A DNA stretch of 55,460 nucleotides, taken from assembly GCA_002256765.1 (NCBI GenBank), contig NCHJ01000004.1, forward strand, positions 34,377 to 89,836, in the 5' to 3' direction. A program made the position numbers and the translations under genes. The notes beneath the pieces are model-generated. The model had not been told where the DNA came from. It ran no database searches and saw only the letters and a list, made by a program, of their open reading frames with translations. The stretch comes from Bacteroidetes bacterium 24-39-8. Lineage in GTDB: Bacteria > Bacteroidota > Bacteroidia > Chitinophagales > Chitinophagaceae. Positions 44,449 to 55,400 of this stretch are shown one piece after another (the first letter of the stretch is position 1; each line of letters begins with the position of its first letter).

Positions 44449-45441
44449 ATGAAATTTCTCAAAATTATCCTGGGCTTATTCATTGTATTAATAGCCATCT
44501 ATTTTATAGGACCGGTTCCAAGCCAGCCCATCTATCAACAGGCTTTGCCCATAGTCCCTATTGATCCTGCTGCTTTGGAACAATACATCCATCAAGAAGA
44601 AGCAAAACACAAAGTAAAGAAAGACAATGAGGCCAATATTGTTTGGGCCGATAGTACCAAGAAGAAAACGCCTTATGCCATTGTCTACTTACACGGGTTT
44701 AGTGCCAGTTATATGGAAGGCGATCCGGCTCATAAAGATATTGCCAAGCAATTTGGTTGCAATCTCTATTTAGCCAGACTTGCTGAACACGGAATTGATA
44801 CAACTGATGCATTGATTAATATGACAGCAGACAATCTTTGGGAAACTGCCAAACAAGCTTATGCCATTGGTCGTCAATTGGGTGATACCGTGATCTTGAT
44901 GGGGACTTCAACAGGAGGTACATTGGCTTTACAATTAGCAGCCGCTTATCCAGAAGTTGGAGGCCTAATTCTATACTCACCCAATATTGCAATTAATGAT
45001 CCCAATGCTTGGTTGCTCAACAATCCTTGGGGAGTTCAAATTGCCAGAATGGTAAAAGGATCAAAGGAAAATATCATAGCTGGAGATAGTACTTATGCCA
45101 AATATTGGAATACCAAATACCGATTAGAAGCTGTAGCTAATTTGGAGGAATTACTAGAAACCAAGATGAATGAAACAACTTTTAACAAGATTCATCAACC
45201 CGTATTAACACTATATTATTATAAAAATGAACAAGAACAGGACCCTGTAGTAAAAGTAAGCGCCACAAAAGCTATGTTTGAACAATTAGGAACTAAGCCC
45301 CAGTTAAAAAGGGCTGTGGCCATGCCCTTAACAGGCAACCACGTTTTGGCTTCGCCGATAGTTTCTAAGGATGTAGTTGGTGTAGAAAGAGAAACGGCTA
45401 AATTTCTACAGGAGATTATGCAGCTAAAACCGCTTAAATAA
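44449..45441 (+). CDS. Membrane-anchored alpha/beta hydrolase
   Basis: The product is 330 residues. An N-terminal helix MKFLKIILGLFIVLIAIYFIG likely anchors it. The oxyanion segment is IVYLHGFSASYMEGD and the nucleophile motif is MGTSTGG (Ser154), with the His in TGNHVLASP near the end. This is a lipase/esterase-like serine hydrolase, substrate unknown. It follows the DoxX-like gene by 17 bases and precedes the KAS III gene, in a region with several lipid-related genes. Confidence 0.82.
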   Translation: MKFLKIILGLFIVLIAIYFIGPVPSQPIYQQALPIVPIDPAALEQYIHQEEAKHKVKKDNEANIVWADSTKKKTPYAIVYLHGFSASYMEGDPAHKDIAKQFGCNLYLARLAEHGIDTTDALINMTADNLWETAKQAYAIGRQLGDTVILMGTSTGGTLALQLAAAYPEVGGLILYSPNIAINDPNAWLLNNPWGVQIARMVKGSKENIIAGDSTYAKYWNTKYRLEAVANLEELLETKMNETTFNKIHQPVLTLYYYKNEQEQDPVVKVSATKAMFEQLGTKPQLKRAVAMPLTGNHVLASPIVSKDVVGVERETAKFLQEIMQLKPLK

Positions 45442-45501
45442 GGACATTTTGCTGATTTTAAATTCACTTATCTTCGTTTTGTTCTAATTAAAAAGATTGC
45501 C

Positions 45502-46551
45502 ATGCCACTTAGTAAAATTGCCGGTATAGGAATGTATGTTCCTGAGAAGGTTGTAACCAATGATGACCTGAAACAATTTATGGAAACCGATGACGCCTGG
45601 ATTCAGGAACGTACTGGAATTAAAGAACGCAGGTTTGCACATAGAACTGAAGAAACCACCACCACCATGGGGGTTGAAGCAGCCAAAATTGCTATTGAAA
45701 GAGCGGGTATTACGCCACAGGATATTGATTTTATTGTATTTGCAACACTATCGCCTGATTACTATTTTCCCGGCTGTGGCGTCTTGTTACAAAGGGCGCT
45801 AAAGATGAAAGAAGTTGGGGCACTAGACGTACGCAACCAGTGTAGCGGTTTTTTATATGCACTAAGTGTAGCTGATCAATTTATCCGTTCTGGTATGTAT
45901 CAAAACATATTGGTAGTGGGTGCTGAAAAACATAGTATGGGTCTTGACTTTAGTACCAGAGGAAGAAATGTATCAGTGATTTTTGGAGATGGAGCAGGTG
46001 CCGTGGTATTGCAAGCAACTAGTAAAGAAGGTCAGGGAATTTTGAGTACCCATTTGCATAGCGATGGCGGAAGTGCAGAAATATTGGCCCAATACAATCC
46101 TGGTTCACACGCCAATCATTGGATGGAAAACCCAGTGGCAGATTTTGACGATGCGGTAATTGGTGAAACATTCATGAGTCATCATATGATTGACAAAGCA
46201 CAATTATTCCCATTCATGGATGGCCCATCTGTCTTTAAAAAAGCTATTGTAAAATTTCCAGAAGTAATTGTTGAGTCACTTACAAAAAATGGATATACCC
46301 CTGCTGATTTAAATATGTTGATTCCGCACCAAGCCAATCTAAGGATCAGTCAATTTGTACAACAGAAATTGCAACTCAGAGATGATCAGGTTTTCAATAA
46401 TATCATGAAATATGGCAATACCACTGCAGCTTCTGTACCTATTGCACTTTGTGAAGCCTGGGAAAAGGGTTTGGTTAAAGAAGGAGATTTGGTTTGTTTA
46501 GCGGCATTCGGAAGCGGATTTACTTGGGCATCTGCCTTGATTAAATGGTAG
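45502..46551 (+). CDS. 3-oxoacyl-ACP synthase III family (KAS III / FabH-like)
   Basis: A condensing enzyme that starts fatty acid or related chain synthesis. The product is 349 residues. The triad is visible: Cys114 in DVRNQCSGFLYAL, His in MLIPHQANLRI, Asn in MKYGNTTAASVP. The C-terminal glycine loop is LAAFGSGFTWASALIKW. Start is ATG 45502; a near-consensus -7 (TATCTTCG, 45469-45476) precedes it. It is not beside fabD/G/acp genes, and could be a paralogue with another primer, so I avoid naming it fabH. It precedes the lipid kinase by 32 bases. Confidence 0.88.
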   Translation: MPLSKIAGIGMYVPEKVVTNDDLKQFMETDDAWIQERTGIKERRFAHRTEETTTTMGVEAAKIAIERAGITPQDIDFIVFATLSPDYYFPGCGVLLQRALKMKEVGALDVRNQCSGFLYALSVADQFIRSGMYQNILVVGAEKHSMGLDFSTRGRNVSVIFGDGAGAVVLQATSKEGQGILSTHLHSDGGSAEILAQYNPGSHANHWMENPVADFDDAVIGETFMSHHMIDKAQLFPFMDGPSVFKKAIVKFPEVIVESLTKNGYTPADLNMLIPHQANLRISQFVQQKLQLRDDQVFNNIMKYGNTTAASVPIALCEAWEKGLVKEGDLVCLAAFGSGFTWASALIKW

Positions 46552-46583
46552 CCTGACGGATTGTTGAATCTTATAAAACGCTC

Positions 46584-47483
46584 ATGAGCAGAAAGATTAG
46601 TTTTCTGGTAAATCCTATTTCCGGCAATACTAAGAAGGATGATATTCTCAAATTTATCCATGCAGAATTGCAAGGAAAAGATCTTGAATTTGAATTCTTG
46701 TTTACTAATGCCAATGGAAATTATGATGATATAGTAGACCGGATTGCCAGAGATGGCATTACAGATATAGTGATGATTGGGGGAGATGGTACGGTAAACC
46801 AAGTAGTGAATGCCTTACGTGACCAACCCGTTCAATTTGGAATAATCCCATTAGGGTCAGGTAACGGCTTAGCCTTGGCAGCGGGAATTCCCAAAAAACC
46901 ACAAGAAGCCATTTCATTGATTTTAAAAGGAGAGGCAAAACCAGTTGATGCCTTTATGGTCAATGACCAATTTTCTTGCATGTTGAGTGGTATTGGATTT
47001 GATGCACAGGTAGCCCATGATTTTGCAAGTAAAGCAAGTAGGGGACTCATGACATATACCCAACAAAGTCTGATCAACTATTTCAAAGCCCAGCCTTATC
47101 AATTTGAAATTGTACTGGAAAATTTTAGTTTTTTTACCGATGCTTATTTTATCAGTATTGCCAACGGAAATCAATTTGGCAATAATGTTACCATTGCCCC
47201 AAAAGCCAATCTAAATGACGGCTTATTAGATGTGGTAGTAGTGCAAAAAATGAATAAAGTAAAAATGCCCTTTGCAGTGCTAAAACAAATTAGGGGCAAT
47301 AATAAATTAATGGACCTAGTAGAAAATATGGAAAAAAATAATATCCTATATTTTCAAACCAGTGCCTTAAGTATTCGCAACCTAAAATATGCACCTTTTC
47401 ATATTGATGGAGAACCTGTTGAAACTGCAGCAGAGTTTAACATTAAAATTATTCCTAGTTGCTTCCAGTTGATTCAACCCTAG
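46584..47483 (+). CDS. Diacylglycerol/lipid kinase family protein (YegS/DAGK-like)
   Basis: The product is 299 residues. Seen: NPISGNTKKDDI at the N-terminus and the catalytic GGDGTVNQVV, then PLGSGNGLALAAG, all hallmarks of the DAGK catalytic domain. It probably phosphorylates a membrane lipid such as diacylglycerol using ATP. The C-terminal beta domain ends HIDGEPVET. It follows the KAS III gene by 32 bases. Its last 29 bases overlap the 3' end of the opposing patatin gene. Confidence 0.9.
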   Translation: MSRKISFLVNPISGNTKKDDILKFIHAELQGKDLEFEFLFTNANGNYDDIVDRIARDGITDIVMIGGDGTVNQVVNALRDQPVQFGIIPLGSGNGLALAAGIPKKPQEAISLILKGEAKPVDAFMVNDQFSCMLSGIGFDAQVAHDFASKASRGLMTYTQQSLINYFKAQPYQFEIVLENFSFFTDAYFISIANGNQFGNNVTIAPKANLNDGLLDVVVVQKMNKVKMPFAVLKQIRGNNKLMDLVENMEKNNILYFQTSALSIRNLKYAPFHIDGEPVETAAEFNIKIIPSCFQLIQP

Positions 47484-49710
47484 GAGGGATTTTCCTAATG
47501 GTTTCTAATTTTTGCAACTCTAGTTGGTTATTGGAATTTTTTAAAGCCTTTTGAATATCTCTTTTTTCTAAAGACGTTAGGTGAAAACTTAAAGAAGCGG
47601 CTGCTTCTTTTTTCTCGGGTACATATTGAAAACAAATACGGTGAAATTGTGCACCAAAGGTTTTTTGTAAATAGGCTAACTGATCATATTGGTAATAGTC
47701 TTGTAATTTATACCAGTTGTTTTGCAACAATAAAAAAGGCTTGGTTAATAGGTCTAGAAAACTCTTGCTTTCATAGGGCTTATCCCAATCACTCAAGCTC
47801 CTATCTCTAATTTGAATTAACACAACAGCACTAGTATTGGCTTTGATCCAGTCTTGAAAACTATCCAAAAAACGCATAGCCGTTTCTTGTCCAAAATTAT
47901 CTCTAAGACCTGCGTCCATCACGTCTATAATAGGCTGGCTAGGCAACCAAACATTGGGCAAGACATAAGGGAATGTGGCATTCATTCTCAGGGCAGACAA
48001 GAGCCGAATATTGGCAGCGTCTTGCTTGACAAACATAGACTGAAAGTCAACAGCGTCAGGATCAGAAGGGGTAATACGCGTACTGTCTACCAAGGCTTTC
48101 ATTAAATAACGAACAGGATTGGTGCTAATAATCATTTTCCTACCATCTCTACTGATCACAGAATTAAAAAATAAAGTTGGAATACTAGCACTTGCTTCAG
48201 GTGCTTGATAGTCTAGAATAGACTTATCTAAAATGCCTTCTGTATTTTGGTTCAGTTTTTGTTCAAAAGCATATCCCCTGTCTTTGGCATAGGAATAACC
48301 ATTCACTTGAAATTTTTGCACAGGGCCCATAATGTCTCTTGCAACAAAAGAAGAAAACAATGGATTCAATAAGTCTTTGGAAATATTGTCTAGCCATTTT
48401 TTGTCTTGCAGATTAATGGGTTTACCTAGGGTTTTTTGCAAGTACAATTCTCTAAAATAAGCCGCTCCTAACAAACCTCCTGATGCACCATTGATCAAAA
48501 AAGTTTCCTTCATCAAATTGCCCGCAAATAAGCTATCCAATTCCTGCAAGGTATTCATTGTAAAACTGGCACTTCTGGTTCCTCCACCGCTGGTATTAAT
48601 CAAATAGAGTACTGGTTTTGATTGTACTTGTTTGGCCTTCCATTTTTCTAGAATGCCCAACATGATTGCCTTATCCTTGGCAATATTGCTATCTGCACTC
48701 ATGGCTTTAATGGACTCCCTATTATAGAATGGCCGCTCTGTTTTGTTCTGGTAATTCAATCCATAAGCTTTGTTTCTGGGATCCAGAATCTCTTCTTGAT
48801 AGAGCCAATTTAACAACAAATAGAGTAAGACAACAACTGGAATACTCCAAGTACTTAAAAACAATGTAATACCAGCCACTACCGCAATGAGAATTGTAAA
48901 TAGAATGGTAATACTTGCTGCAGCTGGTAGTTGAAACAACCTAGTATCTGAAATGGTTCCCACCAAAATCAAAAACAGAAATGCCAACAAAATAGCTATT
49001 ACTGCCGCAATATGGTGGCGCTTAAAAATGCTATCAAGAAATTCTTGACTATAATGCCTTACTTCTCTTGGTTTGCGCAATTGAAAATTTGCCGTCAAGA
49101 ACCAATCTATCCTAAGTTCTTTTTGTTCCTTGGGTAATTTCTTTGCTGGTGGCAAATGATCATACCTATTATTGGCAGATTTAATAACGGCAGACATGCT
49201 ACTATAAATAGTTTTATCCGCTCCAAAAAAATAGAGGAACGCTATGGTAATTGACAAACCAACTCCCGCAATAAATCCTCCAACCAACAGGAGTATTTCT
49301 AGTGTAGGAAGAAATTCTTTTCTTGTTGCATAATCAATAGCACTAATGGCATATACCAACAAAAACAACAAGGGAATAATGGCGTTATTGATACAGTATT
49401 TTAAAAATGGTTGGGCCGTGGTAGCAAGAAATTTTAAGTTGCGGCTATGCAAAATAAAGGTTGTGATATTCCAACCCATGATAAACACCCCTATAGCAAA
49501 CCCAACAATGGCAGTACTAATAGGTGTTACAGCGTCTAAATACTCAGGGGCCAAGTACAAACTATAGGCGCCAAAAGTGGCCATAAAATTACCCGTAACA
49601 GTAGCAAAAAGTATATACCAGAAAAACAGGAGTACCTGGTATTTTCTAAAATGCAATAAGCATAATTGCACTGGCAAAGAAAACCATATTCCTACCAGGT
49701 ATTTTTTCAT
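47455..49710 (-). CDS. Membrane-embedded patatin-like phospholipase
   Basis: The product is 751 residues. The first 330 carry about seven hydrophobic segments. The remaining part is patatin-like: oxyanion glycine cluster NTSGGGTRSASF, nucleophile GASGGLLGA (G-A-S-G-G), and the catalytic Asp in VMDAGLRDNFG. It would hydrolyse acyl chains from phospholipids, with a membrane domain as anchor. The C-terminus ends RKIPPRVESTGSN. It is 9 bases downstream of the heme A synthase gene, suggesting one transcript, and overlaps the lipid kinase gene tail to tail (47455-47483). Confidence 0.85.
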   Translation of the reverse strand: MKKYLVGIWFSLPVQLCLLHFRKYQVLLFFWYILFATVTGNFMATFGAYSLYLAPEYLDAVTPISTAIVGFAIGVFIMGWNITTFILHSRNLKFLATTAQPFLKYCINNAIIPLLFLLVYAISAIDYATRKEFLPTLEILLLVGGFIAGVGLSITIAFLYFFGADKTIYSSMSAVIKSANNRYDHLPPAKKLPKEQKELRIDWFLTANFQLRKPREVRHYSQEFLDSIFKRHHIAAVIAILLAFLFLILVGTISDTRLFQLPAAASITILFTILIAVVAGITLFLSTWSIPVVVLLYLLLNWLYQEEILDPRNKAYGLNYQNKTERPFYNRESIKAMSADSNIAKDKAIMLGILEKWKAKQVQSKPVLYLINTSGGGTRSASFTMNTLQELDSLFAGNLMKETFLINGASGGLLGAAYFRELYLQKTLGKPINLQDKKWLDNISKDLLNPLFSSFVARDIMGPVQKFQVNGYSYAKDRGYAFEQKLNQNTEGILDKSILDYQAPEASASIPTLFFNSVISRDGRKMIISTNPVRYLMKALVDSTRITPSDPDAVDFQSMFVKQDAANIRLLSALRMNATFPYVLPNVWLPSQPIIDVMDAGLRDNFGQETAMRFLDSFQDWIKANTSAVVLIQIRDRSLSDWDKPYESKSFLDLLTKPFLLLQNNWYKLQDYYQYDQLAYLQKTFGAQFHRICFQYVPEKKEAAASLSFHLTSLEKRDIQKALKNSNNQLELQKLETIRKIPPRVESTGSN

Positions 49711-49719
49711 GAAAGCAAT

Positions 49720-50781
49720 TTAAATTATTTTCTTTGCTCTAATCAAGTACCAAGTAGTTACCAAGGACAAAAGCAACATCATCCCTACTAATTGGTGTAA
49801 TTCTGCCATCCACTCAAATAAACCCCATTGACCTGAGACAATTCCAGAACTAGCTAATACGGTAAGAATACCCAATACCACTTGTAGAACAACTAAAATA
49901 GAAGGAATGGGCCTAACCACTTGATAGATTTTGGAACCACTTGTTTTATACAATTGAATGGTCCATAAAATCATCAATAATAAGATAAGATAGGCCAAGC
50001 CACGATGTACAAAATGAATAAATATTTTATTATCAATAGCATTGAGGAAGAATCCATCGGTTACCAAATTTGCTGGAATCCATTGTCCATTAATGGAAGG
50101 CCAGGTAGCAGCAGTATTAGCTGCTTTGTGCCCTGCCATGAGGGCACCATAACCAAGTTGAAGAATCACTAAAAGTATTAAAACCAGATTCCATTTTCTG
50201 GTTTTGTCTTGGTAACTAATGGCCGTTTTTGGAACCAATAGTGACAAGGCAAACCAATAAGTATAACAGAGTAGTCCAATGGCAAACAGAAAATGCAAGG
50301 CCAACCTAGTTGGTTTTACATAAACCGCGTCTCCCGTTAAACCACTAGCAACCATAATCCAACCTATGGCACCTTGCAAGGCACCCAATAAAAACAAATA
50401 GACCAAGGGTTGAATCATTTCTTTTTGAAAATGTCTTTTGACCAAGAACCAAATAAAGCCAAAAGCAAAAACCAATCCAATGGTTCTGGCCCACAAACGA
50501 TGAAACCATTCCCAGAAAAAAATGAATTTGAAATCCTTGAGTGTAAAATCAAAATTGAGTAATTGAAATTGAGGCGTTTGACGGTATTTGTCAAACTCTG
50601 CCATCCACTGGCTTTCATTTAAGGGCGGTAAAGAACCCGTAACTACTTCCCATTGGGTAATTGATAAACCGCTTCCGGTTAAACGTGTAATGCCACCTAG
50701 GGCTATCTGAATAATGGTCATTCCCACTCCTAGTAAGAGCCAGGTAGCCACCAGTTTATTGGATCTATTGGTTGATTCCAT
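49720..50781 (-). CDS. ctaA: Heme A synthase (COX15/CtaA)
   Basis: Oxidises heme O to heme A for cytochrome aa3-type oxidases. The product is 353 residues and about eight membrane helices. Conserved segments: LGGITRLTGSGLSITQW, FEWFHRLWARTIG-like (FFWEWFHRLWARTIG), SGLTGDAVYVKPTRLALHFLFA, GHKAANTAATWPSING and IHFVHRGLAYLILLLM, including the heme His residues. A -7 box TAGCTTTG lies 19 bases before the ATG. Its neighbours in this window are not other cytochrome oxidase genes. Confidence 0.93.
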   Translation of the reverse strand: MESTNRSNKLVATWLLLGVGMTIIQIALGGITRLTGSGLSITQWEVVTGSLPPLNESQWMAEFDKYRQTPQFQLLNFDFTLKDFKFIFFWEWFHRLWARTIGLVFAFGFIWFLVKRHFQKEMIQPLVYLFLLGALQGAIGWIMVASGLTGDAVYVKPTRLALHFLFAIGLLCYTYWFALSLLVPKTAISYQDKTRKWNLVLILLVILQLGYGALMAGHKAANTAATWPSINGQWIPANLVTDGFFLNAIDNKIFIHFVHRGLAYLILLLMILWTIQLYKTSGSKIYQVVRPIPSILVVLQVVLGILTVLASSGIVSGQWGLFEWMAELHQLVGMMLLLSLVTTWYLIRAKKII

Positions 50782-50800
50782 AATTAGATTATAGCTATTG

Positions 50801-50808
50801 CAAAGCTA
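50801..50808 (-). promoter_or_regulatory. Candidate -7 box of ctaA
   Basis: TAGCTTTG on the minus strand fits TAnnTTTG, 19 bases before the ATG. I see no clear -33 TTG at the expected distance. Confidence 0.45.
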
Positions 50809-50881
50809 GTAATATAACAGTGTGGTTTCCATTTTGTTAATTGAATTTGATGGTCTGCTTCCTATTTGGGAATTTTAAGGC

Positions 50882-51472
50882 ATGTTAGCTGCACATTTTC
50901 AGAAAAAACTGCTAGAAGCCGGTTGCGATGAAGCCGGAAGGGGCTGTTACGCAGGTCCTGTTTTTGCTGCTGCCGTAATTCTACCCAAAAATTTTCATCA
51001 CCCTTTGTTAAACGATAGCAAACAAGTAACCGAAAAAAATAGAAATCTACTGCGACCAATCATTGAAGCCAATGCATTAGCATGGGCAGTAGCAAGGGTG
51101 GAAGCGGAAGAAATTGACAAAATCAATATTTTAAAAGCTTCTTTTCTGGCCATGCACAAAGCCATTGATGCTCTATCGCAAAAACCAGGCTTATTATTAA
51201 TTGACGGAAATAGGTTTAGCCCCTATTTTGGCATTCCCCACCATTGTATTATTAAGGGCGATGGTAAATATACTAGCATTGCTGCTGCCAGTATTCTGGC
51301 CAAAACCCATCGCGACAGCTATATGGAAAATTTACACTTGGAATACCCCATTTATCAATGGAGAAAGAATAAGGGTTATGGGACCAAGGATCATCGTGAC
51401 GCTATTGCACTTCATGGTCTCTGTGAACACCATAGAAAGAGTTACAATATATTGCCCGCAGTGAATAATTGA
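50882..51472 (+). CDS. rnhB: Ribonuclease HII
   Basis: Cleaves RNA in RNA-DNA hybrids, including single ribonucleotides. The product is 196 residues. Catalytic GCDEAGRG has Asp16 and Glu17, with further acidic ligands in LLIDGNRF and in AAASILAKTHRD (last Asp). Start ATG 50882 is the natural one. It converges on the LytTR regulator gene with 7 bases between stops. Confidence 0.96.
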   Translation: MLAAHFQKKLLEAGCDEAGRGCYAGPVFAAAVILPKNFHHPLLNDSKQVTEKNRNLLRPIIEANALAWAVARVEAEEIDKINILKASFLAMHKAIDALSQKPGLLLIDGNRFSPYFGIPHHCIIKGDGKYTSIAAASILAKTHRDSYMENLHLEYPIYQWRKNKGYGTKDHRDAIALHGLCEHHRKSYNILPAVNN

Positions 51473-51479
51473 AAATAAG

Positions 51480-52235
51480 TTAGATGGCCAATGGCCTATT
51501 TTTCATGTATTGCATAAATTCTGCCCTGCGGTCACGCGATACGGTGAGTGTAGTCTCATTGACCAGAGTAATTTCTAAATAGTCCGAAGCAAAATTGGTC
51601 ACATAAGTGCTGTTAATTAAATACGATCTATGAATTCTAAAAAAGCCTTCTTCTGGAGTCAGTTGATCTTCATAGTCTTTGACCGTTTTACTAACCACTA
51701 CTTTATTGCCATCCTTGAAAAAAATATTACAATAACTACCGTCGGCTTTTAAATAAAGAATGTCTTTTAATTCTACAAATAAACTCCCCTCGCTTAGAGG
51801 AACCACTACTTTTTTGATGATATATTCTTCAAGGTTGCTTTGCAGTGTCTGCAAGCGCTGACGAATGAGTGAATTACCATGAATCTTCTCTACTTTTTGA
51901 ACCGCTGCAGTGAGTTGATCAATTTGAATGGGTTTCAGAAGATAATCAATAGCACTTACCTGAAAAGCCCTTAAGGCAAACTCACTATAGGCCGTGGTAA
52001 ATATGATTTCAAAGTCAATTTCCTCAAAGAATTCTAATAACTGAAAGCCATTATAGCCAGGCATTTCTATATCAAGGAAAACAATATCGGGTTTGAATTT
52101 CTGGATGGCTTTAACAGCAGTAGGAATATCTTCCGTAAGGGCCATAATTTGTACTTGTGGGCAATAATCTACCAAGAAACTTTCTAGGATTCTCCTTGCC
52201 TTGGCCTCGTCATCAACTATTATTGCTTTCAACAT
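51480..52235 (-). CDS. LytTR family response regulator
   Basis: The product is 251 residues: receiver domain (VDDEAKA, phospho-Asp55 in IVFLDIEMPGYNG, Lys in YLLKPIQ), then a LytTR DNA-binding domain (about 150-245: LKDILYLKADGSYCNIFFKDG, FFRIHRSYLINSTYVTNF). The kinase gene lies upstream on the same strand (52411-55458), but a terminator hairpin at 52275-52300 sits between them, so the pair may be transcribed unequally. Its regulon is unknown. Confidence 0.93.
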   Translation of the reverse strand: MLKAIIVDDEAKARRILESFLVDYCPQVQIMALTEDIPTAVKAIQKFKPDIVFLDIEMPGYNGFQLLEFFEEIDFEIIFTTAYSEFALRAFQVSAIDYLLKPIQIDQLTAAVQKVEKIHGNSLIRQRLQTLQSNLEEYIIKKVVVPLSEGSLFVELKDILYLKADGSYCNIFFKDGNKVVVSKTVKDYEDQLTPEEGFFRIHRSYLINSTYVTNFASDYLEITLVNETTLTVSRDRRAEFMQYMKNRPLAI

Positions 52236-52274
52236 TTTGCTAAAAATATGGTTTCCTACTGCCTTTGTAAAAAT

Positions 52275-52300
52275 AAAGCCTCCGATTGCTCAGAGGCTTT
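52275..52300 (-). terminator. Hairpin terminator between kinase and LytTR regulator
   Basis: AAAGCCTC pairs perfectly with GAGGCTTT around a 10-base loop; minus-strand sequence continues TTTATTTTT. It is about 110 bases after the kinase stop. Confidence 0.7.
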
Positions 52301-52410
52301 AGGATTTCAATTCCCCCCCGGTTATTGAAACTGACGTGAAAGTAGTGTGAACCGGGAATACAAAAAAGGACAAGTTTGTGAAAGGTCGTTATAAGTTTGT
52401 GAATCGTAAT

Positions 52411-55400
52411 TTAGACCACAATTGGGATGAATAAAAGCACTTTTGTGCCCGAATCCTGCCCTCTTTCGTCTTTTAAATCTTCAAAATTGACCGTAATTCG
52501 CTGGTTATTTCCATAATTCAGCAGTTCCAAACGCCTCAAAGTGGCTCCCGTGGCAAAACTGGTATGCTTTCTGGCCCTTAATTGGTTAATCTCAGCCGAT
52601 CTTTTTCTTCCAATGCCATTATCCATAATGATACAAACAAGGGTTTCTTCATTTTCCAGTCTAAAATGAACTAATAATTGCTTTTCACCCTGTTTGTGCA
52701 ATAGACCATGCTTGATGGCATTTTCTACATAGGGTTGAATAAGCATTGCTGGAATTAGAATGTCTGGGGCAAAAATGTTGTCTTCCACTTCAATTTTGTA
52801 TTGAAAATGGGTTTCAAACCTCAATGCCTCTAATTCTAAATAGAGCAGGAGCGATTTTAGCTCATCTTCCAATGAAATGGCATTTTTATTACTTTGATCA
52901 AGGGTAATCCGCATTAAATCTGCAAACTTGCCCAAGTACATATTGGCTTCCCGCTTATTGTTCATCAAGATAATTTCTTGAATAGAATTCAGAGCGTTAA
53001 ACATAAAATGGGGATTCATTTGCGCTTTAAGGGCACTGAGCTGTGAGTTTCGCATCTGCTCCAAAACCCGCACTTTTTCTTTTTCTTCTTGGTTCTTTTT
53101 TTCTAGAACATTAATCCGCAACATGAAAAAGTAAATACCTGCCCCAATTACTCCTAACAATAAGATTAGGACAAACCACCATTTTTTAAACCAATATTCA
53201 TCTATACTAAATTGAATAGATGCAGTTGAACTACTTATAATCCCGTCTTCATTTAGTACCCTTGATTCAAATACATAATTACCAGAAGGTAATGAGGTAA
53301 AACGTACCAAATTCTCAGAAGCTTTTAGGCTAACCCAAGAACTGTCTGTTCCTAACAAACGATATTGGTATTGGAAATTCCCCCCACTTTTTAAAGCAGC
53401 TCCCAATAGGGTGATGGTAATATTACTGGTAGCAGATGGCAGGTCCAGTTTATTTGTTATCGGATACTTTAATCCATCTACCATAAACCCACTGATAGAA
53501 GCATAAGGCCTTACTGCATTTGATGTTTGGATTGATTTTGGAAAGTAAAGGATTCCTTTAGAAGTAGCTAAATAAACCGTATCCTTCCAAATTTCCACAT
53601 CAAATATTTCTTGCTTAGGCAAGTCACTTGCAATCACAATTTTTGTCAATTTTCCAGTAGCAATTTCATATCCCTGTGCACCATTGGGCATGACCATCCA
53701 AATATGATGTTGGTCACTAGTCAACCCCTTGATTTTATTATTTAAGAGACCATCTTTTACCGTTAAATGCTTTTTAAATTGTCCATTGTTGAAAAAGTAT
53801 AAACCTTGGTCAATAGTAGCAATACAAATAGTTCCATCTAGCAATGCAGTAAAATGGTGCGCGCTAATGGGTTCTCCAGTTTGGGGATCTTTTAATTTTA
53901 CCCATTTCCCATTCTGATGGTATTGCAATCCATCAACAAAACCAACCCATAGCCTCTGTTCGTTTTCTTGGTACCACAATCCCCTATTTCTTTGTTGGTT
54001 TAAATTCAAATTATAAAATCCACCTCCAGTTTCTTTTTCCATGATACTGGCGTCCAAATGAAATTCTTTGACAATTTTTTCAAAAAGATCTTTCCTGTTT
54101 TGAGGAAAGGAAGCAATCAATAAGCTACCAGAATAAAAAATTACGCCGTCTTTTCTAAATAAATAATCCTTTGCAGATGCGGCAAACTTGATTTCAGTAA
54201 ATTTACTTGTTTGAGGATTTAGTTTTTCAGTAGTAAGTTTTGAGAGGTATAATTCATTGGTTGACGTATCAAATTCAATCACCTGAATATTTCTTTCATA
54301 CTGCTGCTGAAACAATTTTTGCTTGGTCAATTGGTGTTGATATTCAAATAATTCACCGCCCAAGGATGCAGCAAAAATTTTACCCCGCTTTCTATCAATA
54401 GCCAAGTGACTAACCCCTTCTGTTTTAAGACCCATTTCAATTCCATTAGAAGCATACAATTGCAAATTTGGAATTTGATATACCCCGTTCTTTAAAGTTG
54501 CAATCCAATAGCCCCCTTCTTTTCCTTTGTTAATGGCAGATATGGCTTCAGATTTAAGAAAATGATTCATCCATACATATTTGCCCATTTGGCGCTTAAA
54601 CCAAATCAATCCATTTTCAGTTCCAATAAAGAGGTTTCCTTCATCGTCATCAAAAGCAGAAAGTGGGAATAATTTTTTTTGTTGCAACCAACTTGTTACA
54701 GGGTGTACGCGAAGTGCATGGTTTTGATAAGAAAACAAATAGGGCTTTGCATCAGTAGGATTTCTTCTCTGAAATGCAAGTGTTTGTTGCTTTTTAAAGG
54801 AAGTATAGAACCTAAACTGATTTAGGATTTTAAATTCATTTAGCCATTCACCATTCTCACCAATAAAAGGAACTTTGGTCATGGATTGTTCCCTTAATTC
54901 AGAAACAAAACCCTGGTCTACTTGACTAAATAAAATAGACCCATCGTGCATGGTTGCAATGGCTTCTTTAATGGAACTGGCTTCTAATAATTTAGCAACT
55001 GTATTCTTAGCAAGGTTAAATCTATAAATATGGTTCAAGTTATTATTGACAACCAATTGTCCTTGTTGGTCAAATGTAAATTCTGTGAGTTGATTTTTAT
55101 AGAAAGGTTCCCATGGCAAGAATCTTAGCGCGGAATCGCTACTAGTATGAAAAATTTGACCATTAAAATTATGAAACCAAATTGTGCCCGCTTTATCTTC
55201 TAATATTCCTGTTACTGCATTCCCCCTAGATTTGGGATTATTCAACAGGAAAAAACTATTTCCATCATATCTTACCAAGCCTTCAGAAGTACCCACCCAC
55301 AGAAATCCCTTACTATCAATTTTTAAATCAAAAATTTCATTGCTGGGTAAGCCTGTCCCAACGTCAAAATGCTTGAGTGAAGGGGTTTGTGCTTGGGCAC

